This document shows positions 7,134 to 14,055 of a stretch of 17,548 bases of DNA, in pieces. The DNA is from Fidelibacterota bacterium 46_43. GTDB taxonomy: Bacteria; Fidelibacterota; Fidelibacteria; Fidelibacterales; Fidelibacteraceae. The notes beneath the pieces are model-generated. The model worked only from the letters and a program-made list of their open reading frames with translations. It did not search any database and was not told the origin of the DNA. Made by a program: the position numbers and the translations under genes. Numbering within the stretch: position 1 is the stretch's first letter; every line of letters begins with the position of its first letter. The stretch lies in NCBI GenBank assembly GCA_001509335.1, contig LGGY01000005.1, positions 1 to 17,548 of the forward strand, read 5' to 3'.

Positions 7134-8572
7134 TCAGGGACTCCTGCATATTCATGAATAAGTCGGACACCCATTTTGAGGAATGTTTTCACTTCACTTT
7201 CTGACTGTCCTTCAGCATAGATGCGCATCATGGGTTCGGTTTCGGAAGAGCGGATGAGCAACCATCGGCAATCTCCCTCCAGGCGGATTTTCACCCCATT
7301 GATCACACCCCGGCTGCTTAAATACGTATCCATCCTGTGGACAGGAAACTTGCCGATATTTATTACATCATCACGTACCAAATTGGGCAATACGGTCATA
7401 CGCCCAGGCTTGTCAAAGGGATAATCGATACGGTCGTAATACAGATTTCCCGTCTCTTCCCGCATCTGCGCCACTTTGTCCGATAGTTTTTGATACCCGG
7501 AAACAGCCAGCATTTCCAGAAAAAGGAGGGCGGAAAAGATCCCGTCTCTTTCAGGGATGTGGATCCCATATCCAAAACCGCCGCTTTCCTCTACACCCAG
7601 GGCGACGGGCAGTTCGAGCATCTTTTCGGTAATATACTTAAATCCTACCTGGACATCCAAAACAGGCCTGTCCGGGGATTCATACAAAGTTCGAATTTTA
7701 TCAGTAACGGAGGAAGATTTAATAATGGCTCCCGGAACCTGTTTAACACGTACCAGGTAATCTGCCAAAAGGAGGATAGTTTCCTGGGCGCTGAGCCAGA
7801 TTCCACCGTTCATCATCACTCCCAGGCGGTCTGCATCGCCGTCTGTCGCCAATCCCAGCGAATAGTCCGGATGTTCCATCAGATACTGTTTCAGGGGTAA
7901 CAGATTTTTTTCCAGGGGTTCGGCAGCCCGTCCTCCGAAATCGGGCAGAATGTCAGAATCAATTCCAGTAGCCCTGCACCCTTTTTGGGTCAGTAAAACC
8001 GGCAACAGACTCCCTCCTGCTCCGTGCATGGAATCCACAACACACGAAATGTCTGAGGTCCGGATCTTTTCAAAATGGATGTCCGATGTCACCCGGGCAA
8101 GATAATCCGGTAAAAAATTTTGAATAATGACCATTTCACGGGATTGTTTAACCGGTGATTTTCCCAAAAGCGTTTCCACTTTTTGTGTTTCTTCCGTAAA
8201 AAAGGGGCCGCCGTAGGGACCTTTAAATTTGATGCCGTTATAGGCAGATGGATTATGACTGGCAGTGATCATCACGCCGGCACTCAATTTTTGATGTTTC
8301 ACCGTATAAGAGATGACGGGTGTAGGGACAAACCGATCCGAAAGGTGAGTTACGATGCCGTTTCCACTGAGAATTTCAGCAAAGAGTCCGGCAAATTCAG
8401 GGGAATACTTCCGGCCGTCATAACCAATGGCACAGGAAGCATTCTTTCCGTTTTTATCCATCAGGTAATCGGCAAAGGCCTGGGCCACCAGACGTACGGA
8501 TGACATGTTCATCTCCGTATCCAGGAGCCCCCGCCAGCCGTCTGTCCCGAAATGGATAGTATCAATCTTCAT
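7130..8572 (-). CDS. Phosphohexomutase (phosphoglucomutase/phosphomannomutase/phosphoglucosamine-type)
   Basis: This is an alpha-D-phosphohexomutase interconverting sugar 1- and 6-phosphates through a phosphoserine. From the ATG at 8572 (480 residues) the four family sites are in order: GTDGWRG at 9-15, TASHNP with phosphoserine S105, metal-binding D244-G-D246-A-D248-R, the sugar-binding loop EESGG at 328-332, and the phosphate loop RSSETEP at 441-447. No key residue is missing. The ATG lies 11 bases inside the end of the upstream lipoprotein gene; a TTG at 8587 would add five residues but breaks no known motif. In this operon it could link a 1-phosphate from the GH94 phosphorylase to 6-phosphate metabolism. 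Glc, Man and GlcN(Ac) phosphates cannot be told apart by eye. Confidence 0.9.
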   Translation of the reverse strand: MKIDTIHFGTDGWRGLLDTEMNMSSVRLVAQAFADYLMDKNGKNASCAIGYDGRKYSPEFAGLFAEILSGNGIVTHLSDRFVPTPVISYTVKHQKLSAGVMITASHNPSAYNGIKFKGPYGGPFFTEETQKVETLLGKSPVKQSREMVIIQNFLPDYLARVTSDIHFEKIRTSDISCVVDSMHGAGGSLLPVLLTQKGCRATGIDSDILPDFGGRAAEPLEKNLLPLKQYLMEHPDYSLGLATDGDADRLGVMMNGGIWLSAQETILLLADYLVRVKQVPGAIIKSSSVTDKIRTLYESPDRPVLDVQVGFKYITEKMLELPVALGVEESGGFGYGIHIPERDGIFSALLFLEMLAVSGYQKLSDKVAQMREETGNLYYDRIDYPFDKPGRMTVLPNLVRDDVINIGKFPVHRMDTYLSSRGVINGVKIRLEGDCRWLLIRSSETEPMMRIYAEGQSESEVKTFLKMGVRLIHEYAGVPE

Positions 8573-9671
8573 CCTGTTCCCGTCCAAAGCGTTTCGTCAC
8601 CGTTTCCGTAAAAACCGGTGTACGCCAGTTATAGGCAAACCATGCAATGCCGGAAGAGCCCTTTGTCAGTCCATCCTGAATCAGCATCTCCACATCCCGT
8701 GAACTTTTTACCCGGTTGATCGCCAGGCCAACAACCACCGGCACGTTTGATATCTCCAGGGATTCTCGGATTTCCTGTCGGCGTTTTTCCGGATTTGGGG
8801 CATAACACATGGGCGTGATAAAATCCAGCATATCCCCTTTCACCCAGGAGGCCCAGTCCTGAAATTTCTGAAGGGACTGGGGATCGGTGGCATAGGAAGG
8901 AAAAATCGCCGCCGAAAGTTGGATATCCTTATCTACCTCCTTCAATTCATCGGTCACCCGCCTGACAAAGCGGGTCACAATTAGCTTTTTCCAGTCCGCA
9001 AAATCTTTCTGAACATCCGGATTGCCCAGTAAAAAAACCGTATCCGGATATCCCATATCATCGGCAAAGCGATTTTTGGAATAGGCACCATATCCAAACT
9101 TTTTTACTTCCGTATGGACCGGATAGCGGATATAATCCAGGTGCACCCCGTCCACATCGTAGGTTTCCACCAGTTCCTTCATCATATCCATCAGGTAATC
9201 CTGAACACCAGGGTGTGCCGGGTTTAGAAAGAGTTTTCCGTCTTCTGCCGTATGGTCGTCAGGATTATTGGATTTTAACATCCAGTCCGGATGCCGGGTC
9301 AGGACGGGCCCTAAGGTTCCGTCCAGATAATGGGGGTTAAAGGCATAGAAAACCTCGATCCATGCATGGACCTCCATATTATGTTCACGGGCAAAATCCA
9401 GGGTCATTTTCAGGGGATCCCAGCCCAGGAATTCCGGTCGTTGTATGGATTTTTCCCCCGGATAGATACTCCAGCTATGGTAGTAGGTTTCGATAAACAC
9501 CGTATTGATCTTCATATCCCGCATCTTTTCCAGGGATTCCAGCAATTCACCTGCATTGTCCGGCGGCCGGAACCACATGCCGTGGACCTGTTCTGGTTGG
9601 GACTCTGAACAGGATACAAAAAATGATAACATACCCAGCAGCATCATCAGGGGAATGAGTAATTTTTTCGT
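8562..9671 (-). CDS. GHL10-type (DUF187) glycoside hydrolase-like lipoprotein, probable ACG start
   Basis: The protein has the (beta/alpha)-barrel signature of glycosyl hydrolase-like 10 proteins: a GMWFRPP opening, HAWIEVF near 102-108, FLNPAHPGV, and DGVHLDYIRYP at 174-184. Read from an ACG at 9671, it begins with a textbook lipoprotein signal: two Lys, a hydrophobic run, then FFVSC with C21 as the lipidated residue and Ser at +2 (outer-membrane sorting in many Gram-negatives). AGGAGG lies at 9684-9679, 7 bases before this ACG, while no ATG, GTG or TTG fits that site. The nearest in-frame ATGs are at 9770 and 9755, inside the preceding gene and without a ribosome binding site; they would put 33 or 28 extra residues before the signal. 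Length from ACG is 369 residues. It presumably acts on glycans at the surface; the substrate is unknown. Confidence 0.8.
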   Translation of the reverse strand, partial: TKKLLIPLMMLLGMLSFFVSCSESQPEQVHGMWFRPPDNAGELLESLEKMRDMKINTVFIETYYHSWSIYPGEKSIQRPEFLGWDPLKMTLDFAREHNMEVHAWIEVFYAFNPHYLDGTLGPVLTRHPDWMLKSNNPDDHTAEDGKLFLNPAHPGVQDYLMDMMKELVETYDVDGVHLDYIRYPVHTEVKKFGYGAYSKNRFADDMGYPDTVFLLGNPDVQKDFADWKKLIVTRFVRRVTDELKEVDKDIQLSAAIFPSYATDPQSLQKFQDWASWVKGDMLDFITPMCYAPNPEKRRQEIRESLEISNVPVVVGLAINRVKSSRDVEMLIQDGLTKGSSGIAWFAYNWRTPVFTETVTKRFGREQDED

Positions 9672-9678
9672 AGAACAC

Positions 9679-9684
9679 CCTCCT
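9679..9684 (-). promoter_or_regulatory. Ribosome binding site that points to an ACG start
   Basis: The minus strand has a perfect AGGAGG 7 bases before ACG-AAA-AAA at 9671. The site lies in the 49-base gap after the FAD oxidoreductase stop (9723-9721). It is the main reason for placing the start of the lipoprotein gene here. Confidence 0.65.
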
Positions 9685-9720
9685 GCCGGATCATTCCGGC
9701 GGACAGAATGAGTTAAATCG

Positions 9721-11031
9721 TCAGTCTTCAAATTCAATATTATGCCGGATTTCATGCCTGAGCATTGCATAAGGAATGTTTCTGACAGATGTTTTCAGGC
9801 GGATAGCCAATCCGGCAGCGGCTCCGGCAGCTTCACCGGTTGCCGCGGATGTGGGCATGATCCGGATGGCTGCGTGTCCTTCCCGGGTGGCGGACAGACA
9901 GCGGCCGGCACTGAGGACATTCTCTGCATCCCGGTGAATCAAGGAGCGGAAAGGGATGGTATAATAATCCCCTTCTTCCAGTTCCTCCATCCGATCATTT
10001 TCCCCCCTTGCTCCGTGAATATCAATCCCATAGGATGCCCGGGCGATCATATCCTCAAATTTCCGTCCTTCCAGCACATCTTTTCCGGTCATCACATAAT
10101 CGCCCACAATACGCCGGGTCTCCCGGATTCCCACCTGGGTTGCCGTTTCCAGAAGCCATGCGGACGAAAACCCGGGAATTTCAGTCTGAAGCAGGTGAAC
10201 CACATCCATCACCTGGCGGCGCCCCTCAATTTCGGCCCGGGTCATGTCTGCCGACCGTGTCCCGTCCAACTCCAGAATATTGGATGTGTTAAAGGAAGCT
10301 TCCCCGCTTTGTGGCAGGGTTGTATAAAAAATATACTTCACATTTTCAGATAAACGTTTTTCCCGGTGTGCCCTTTGAACAAAGCTAAAATATCCCCCAA
10401 TACTGATAATTTTGTCCAGTTTGAAATTATAATCCATCCATTCAAAAAAATCATCCTTGTGGGATTGGATATATTCAAGGGCTTCAGGAATATGGATATT
10501 ACCCATTCTAAAAAAAAGGGTCATGGATTGCAGGCGGCCGTTTTCACCTTTTTCGTAAGGGAGTCCGGCGAGGTACACAAGCTGGGCATCGCCTGTTGTA
10601 TCTATAAAAATGTTTCCCTGTATTGTATATATGGCTCCTTCATACAACACCTCCACCGCGTGGAGCATACGGTTCCGGAGTTTGGCATTGATCAGCACCG
10701 CATTGAGGAGAATATCCACACCGGCTTCATTCAGGAGTTCAAAGGCCGCCAGCCGGAAGGCAATCCCGGAAAAGCCATTGTCAATCATCCCATTCCTGCG
10801 GATCATCCCGTCTTCCAGTTCCTGAAAAATCCCTTTGGTCAGGGGGATGCCGTGGACAGTATGTTTCATAAAGGGGGACACCATTCCGGCAGTGGCGGAG
10901 CCTCCGGTAAATCCATATTGCTCAATTAAAAGTGTTTTCGCACCGGTCCGTGCCGCTTTTACAGCCGCAGCAATTCCGGCAATGCCACCACCGGCAACAA
11001 TCACATTGTAGGAAAGCACTGTATTCTTCAT
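9721..11031 (-). CDS. FAD-dependent oxidoreductase (pfam12831-like)
   Basis: This is a flavoprotein of 436 residues with an intact N-terminal Rossmann fold: GGGIAG at 14-19 for the FAD diphosphate and E37 in LLIEQYGFTGG for the ribose. Near the C-terminus, SAGRCLSATREGHAAIR and a Gly/Ala-rich helix (TGEAAGAAAG) form the second FAD-contact region typical of this family, and GIRETRRIVGDY is another family hallmark. There is no signal peptide or membrane segment, so it is likely cytoplasmic. It starts 3 bases after the NanE stop, without its own clear ribosome binding site, which suggests re-initiation. Proteins of this family often occur in sugar-degradation clusters, but few have a known substrate. 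Its shorter relative lies on the other side of nanE. Confidence 0.85.
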   Translation of the reverse strand: MKNTVLSYNVIVAGGGIAGIAAAVKAARTGAKTLLIEQYGFTGGSATAGMVSPFMKHTVHGIPLTKGIFQELEDGMIRRNGMIDNGFSGIAFRLAAFELLNEAGVDILLNAVLINAKLRNRMLHAVEVLYEGAIYTIQGNIFIDTTGDAQLVYLAGLPYEKGENGRLQSMTLFFRMGNIHIPEALEYIQSHKDDFFEWMDYNFKLDKIISIGGYFSFVQRAHREKRLSENVKYIFYTTLPQSGEASFNTSNILELDGTRSADMTRAEIEGRRQVMDVVHLLQTEIPGFSSAWLLETATQVGIRETRRIVGDYVMTGKDVLEGRKFEDMIARASYGIDIHGARGENDRMEELEEGDYYTIPFRSLIHRDAENVLSAGRCLSATREGHAAIRIMPTSAATGEAAGAAAGLAIRLKTSVRNIPYAMLRHEIRHNIEFED

Positions 11032-11034
11032 GGA

Positions 11035-11730
11035 TTATTGGGCAGACTCTTTCAATTTTTCCACAAACCAGGATGTAATATCAATCGGCCGGGTGATTGC
11101 CGTCCCCACAACCACAGCCCAGGCACCCAGTTTCAAAGCCTTCGCTGCATCATCGGGGGTACGGATGCGACCTTCGGCAATGACCGGTATATCGGTCCGG
11201 CTGACCAGCTCTTCCACAAGTTTGAGATCGGGAGATTTCTGGCTTTTCCGCTTTGTATCCGGAGTGTATCCACTCAGGGTTGTTGACAGACATGTCGCAC
11301 CGGCTTCAGCACATGCCAGCCCTTCTTCCACTGTGGAAATATCAGCCATAACCGGACATGTATAACGGTTCCGGACTTTCCGGATAAATTCGGGACCGGT
11401 AAACCCGTTGAACTCCCTGAAGGTCCCGTCAATGGCTATCATGTGAGCTCCCACAGAAAGCAGTTTTTCAACATCCGTATAAGTGCGGGTTATACAAACC
11501 GATCCATCGGGATAGGTGGTTTTGATGAGGCCGATAACCGGAACTTCCACGGAATGCACAATGTGCAGTGTGTTGGTCTTTCCTTCACTCCGGATGCCCA
11601 CAGCACCTCCCAACACAGCAGATTGGGCAAACAGGGCCAAACGATCTGGCGAATCAAAGGGTTCCCCTTCCTTAGCCTGGCAGGAAACAATCAATCCACC
11701 TTTCAGGTCATTCAGGATTTTTGGTATCAT
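11035..11730 (-). CDS. nanE: N-acetylmannosamine-6-phosphate 2-epimerase
   Basis: NanE converts ManNAc-6-P to GlcNAc-6-P in sialic acid and ManNAc catabolism. The 231-residue length and TIM-barrel motifs agree closely with the family: GGLIVSCQA at 11-19, IGLIKTTYP with K70 (the family catalytic Lys), MIAIDGT at 97-103, ADIST at 129-133, and IAEGRI at 184-189 with E186 (family catalytic Glu). The ATG at 11730 has AAGGAG 6 bases upstream and overlaps the end of the preceding degenerate flavoprotein gene by 23 bases. The other usual partners (NanA lyase, NanK kinase, sialidase, sialic acid transporter) are not in the window, so the source of ManNAc-6-P is unclear. Placement between two flavoprotein paralogues is unusual. 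Confidence 0.92.
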   Translation of the reverse strand: MIPKILNDLKGGLIVSCQAKEGEPFDSPDRLALFAQSAVLGGAVGIRSEGKTNTLHIVHSVEVPVIGLIKTTYPDGSVCITRTYTDVEKLLSVGAHMIAIDGTFREFNGFTGPEFIRKVRNRYTCPVMADISTVEEGLACAEAGATCLSTTLSGYTPDTKRKSQKSPDLKLVEELVSRTDIPVIAEGRIRTPDDAAKALKLGAWAVVVGTAITRPIDITSWFVEKLKESAQ

Positions 11731-12541
11731 GCTTTTCTCCTTTTGAGGTATTTAACACAATTCTCTTAATATCATCCGCTTCGGATATAAAAAAGGGTGA
11801 ATTTTCCGGTTTTTTCCCATCTTTGAAACGGTATAGCGATTCAGCCTGCATGGGAACCAGCTGAATCACACCGTTCTGACTGCTCATGGCATGATGAAGA
11901 CAGTCCAGGGACCGGTGCATGGCCAGGGAAGGATCTTCGGAACTCATTTCAAAGGCAACCGAAATCCACCACCGGTCATCCTCCAGTTTGATACAATCCG
12001 TGATGCCTTCATATTCCGGTTTACGCACACTCCGGACAAAACAGTGATATACATTGTGATCTAAGCGTTCCACAGGGTGGATGAGCCGTTCAAGGGACAC
12101 ATTTTCCGAAGCATCCACCAAGGTTTGACAGGCGTAATCTTTAAGTCCTTCCCGTTGGTAAAAAGTGATTTCCCAGGATGAATCCTTTTTTTTTACAGAC
12201 GCAGGAACGGCGTAAAAAAGGAGATGTACGGAGGATTGGCTGAGATGATGCAGAAGTTTCATCTTGATAATTTCAGGATTCATAAGGACAAATGACATAC
12301 CAAATTTCAGAATCCCCCCTTTTTCATGGAGGATATCCTGATAGAGTTCACTACTGATGGTGTTGCTATCGGGCAGGTTGTCGTCCACATACTGGCAGAC
12401 ACTGAAGGCGGTACTGAGGAATCCTCCCGGAAAACCATACCGGTGAAACAGGGCGATGTTATGTCCTTCCCGTGCTGCTTTCAGGGCCCGGACAACTCCA
12501 TACCAGGATGCTCCATAAATAATTGTGTCAAAGGTTTCCAT
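11708..12541 (-). CDS. Short, degenerate FAD-oxidoreductase-like protein
   Basis: The first 50 residues clearly align with the 436-residue flavoprotein encoded at 9721-11031: IIYGASWYGVVRALKAAREG and LFHRYGFPGG match its IVAGGGIAGIAAAVKAARTG and LIEQYGFTGG. Key FAD contacts differ, however. The GxGxxG loop reads GASWYG (10-15), and the ribose-binding Glu is H33. At 277 residues it also lacks the C-terminal FAD-contact block. The frame is open throughout, ends normally, and its stop overlaps nanE by 23 bases, so it seems kept rather than decayed. It starts 3 bases after the acyltransferase stop with only a weak GGAAAA site. It may be a partner subunit of the intact flavoprotein, or a remnant of a duplication. 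No flavin activity should be assumed. Confidence 0.7.
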   Translation of the reverse strand: METFDTIIYGASWYGVVRALKAAREGHNIALFHRYGFPGGFLSTAFSVCQYVDDNLPDSNTISSELYQDILHEKGGILKFGMSFVLMNPEIIKMKLLHHLSQSSVHLLFYAVPASVKKKDSSWEITFYQREGLKDYACQTLVDASENVSLERLIHPVERLDHNVYHCFVRSVRKPEYEGITDCIKLEDDRWWISVAFEMSSEDPSLAMHRSLDCLHHAMSSQNGVIQLVPMQAESLYRFKDGKKPENSPFFISEADDIKRIVLNTSKGEKHDTKNPE

Positions 12542-12544
12542 AAA

Positions 12545-14044
12545 TTACGTTTTCCAAAACAGTTTTTTTCGGGTTAAGGCGCTGACAAAGAGAGCCAGAA
12601 GAATCGTTTCGATCACACTCCAGATGAAGGCGGTCCAGGGCGTGGAGAAAATGCCTGCCGCAAGGTTTTTAATACCGGTCAAATAAAGAATTGGCCAGAT
12701 AAAATTGGCCATCCCCACATAGGCTATCATGGGATTCCGGCCGTTCAGAATGAGCAGGTTCACCCATTTCTGCTTTTTAAAACCATCAATCAACAGAGTA
12801 AAAAAGGTTAAAAGGTAAAAGGCCAGACCACTGGTCACGAAATAGTAGCTGAGGGTGGAATGATCCTTTTTGATCCCCCCTTCAAAAGGTTCAAACAATA
12901 AACCTAAAATCAGCCAGTAGCCTCCCCAGAGAACAAACTGTCTGATTAGCTTTTCCGTACTGCTTTGAGGTTTCAGTGTGATGCTTATGGCAGCAAGGGC
13001 AATGCCGGAACATATCAGGAACGTTAAAAACACATGTCTGGACTGGAGTCCTGCCAGGACCACCACCACACTGAGAATCATCAGGATGGCCAGGACTGCA
13101 TACCGGCCTTTTCCCCGGGATAGTTCCCGGTCATCATGGGTTTGTTTCAGCCATTTCAGGATCAAATCGCCGGCGATGGTGCCGGGAATGACGATAAACA
13201 AATACTTCAGGAAATGAAATTGGTAGAGCCACGGGAAGGGTGAGTAATCCCACACCCGGATCATCCAGTTTTTAGTCTGATGAGTAAACAGAAAGAGGAC
13301 GGATCCGATGTTCTGCGCCGGTTCGGCATGGGGACCCACAGCCTGCATAATATCCCACTGGGTGTGGACCAGCCTGAAAGCCAGATAAAATCCCAAAAGA
13401 CCAAGCCGAAAAAGCATATTGTTTCGTGTCCCCAGCCAGATGAGCGCGCCAAAAACCGCCATATTCGTCAGGACGATGATGATAATATCGTTTCGTTGGA
13501 CAGAAAAACCGCTGCCATCGTGATATTTCATAAAAACGAGCCAGAGGACCAGAGCGAGCCAGCCGGATATTTTAATGGTGCGTTTCAGACTGACAGGCCA
13601 GGATTCTGGAGGTCTGAGGTAGACGAGAAAGAGGATCATAAATCCTCCCAGGGCAGCAACCCATGTCCATCCTTCGGGAGAAGCACTCAATTGATGAGGG
13701 CGTATATGCATGACACACACGGCAAAAACCGCCAGCATAAAACCGCGTTCCACGATGGAGAGGATAATCCGGGAAATTGGTACACCCTTCTCGATTTTTT
13801 TGGAAAGAGCCAGGGGAAAAGCGGCGCCCATGGCAAAGAGGAAAAAGGGAAAAACCAGATCCACCCAGGTAATTCCCGGCAGGTTGGGGTTGAAAATATG
13901 ATTCGGCGGCGGCACCTGGGCATGATACATCCAAGCGGGTAACACCCCCCAGGGAACGGTCCCTGACAGAACCATGGTCAGGATGGCAAATCCCCTGAGG
14001 GCATCCAGATTATTGGCACGTCTTTGAGAATTCAATTCGTTCAT
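12545..14044 (-). CDS. DUF5009/HGSNAT-like membrane acyltransferase (NagX-like)
   Basis: This 499-residue polytopic membrane protein has the conserved start of the COG4299 family: NNLDALRGFAILTMVLSG, then PGITWVDLVFPFFLFAMGAAFPLAL. About ten or more hydrophobic segments follow, and the C-terminal region has LNGRNPMIAYV as in relatives. The family includes human heparan-alpha-glucosaminide N-acetyltransferase, which moves acetyl groups across a membrane onto glucosamine, and bacterial NagX proteins found in GlcNAc gene clusters. Its ribosome binding site (AAGGCAGG) overlaps the stop of the HyuA-like gene, 11 bases upstream. Being next to nanE is consistent with acetyl-amino-sugar handling, but the acceptor is not shown by the sequence. 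Confidence 0.82.
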   Translation of the reverse strand: MNELNSQRRANNLDALRGFAILTMVLSGTVPWGVLPAWMYHAQVPPPNHIFNPNLPGITWVDLVFPFFLFAMGAAFPLALSKKIEKGVPISRIILSIVERGFMLAVFAVCVMHIRPHQLSASPEGWTWVAALGGFMILFLVYLRPPESWPVSLKRTIKISGWLALVLWLVFMKYHDGSGFSVQRNDIIIIVLTNMAVFGALIWLGTRNNMLFRLGLLGFYLAFRLVHTQWDIMQAVGPHAEPAQNIGSVLFLFTHQTKNWMIRVWDYSPFPWLYQFHFLKYLFIVIPGTIAGDLILKWLKQTHDDRELSRGKGRYAVLAILMILSVVVVLAGLQSRHVFLTFLICSGIALAAISITLKPQSSTEKLIRQFVLWGGYWLILGLLFEPFEGGIKKDHSTLSYYFVTSGLAFYLLTFFTLLIDGFKKQKWVNLLILNGRNPMIAYVGMANFIWPILYLTGIKNLAAGIFSTPWTAFIWSVIETILLALFVSALTRKKLFWKT

Positions 14045-14055
14045 GATAACCTGCC

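Noticed and set aside
8573..8587. TTG at 8587 as the phosphohexomutase start
   Set aside because: The ATG at 8572 is a stronger codon and lies at the usual distance from the FGTDGWRG motif.
9672..9770. ATG at 9770 as the lipoprotein gene start
   Set aside because: It has no ribosome binding site, lies inside the FAD oxidoreductase gene, and would place 33 residues in front of a complete signal peptide.
11035..11730. A complete sialic acid catabolic locus
   Set aside because: Only nanE is present; no lyase, ManNAc kinase, sialidase or sialic acid transporter is seen in the window.
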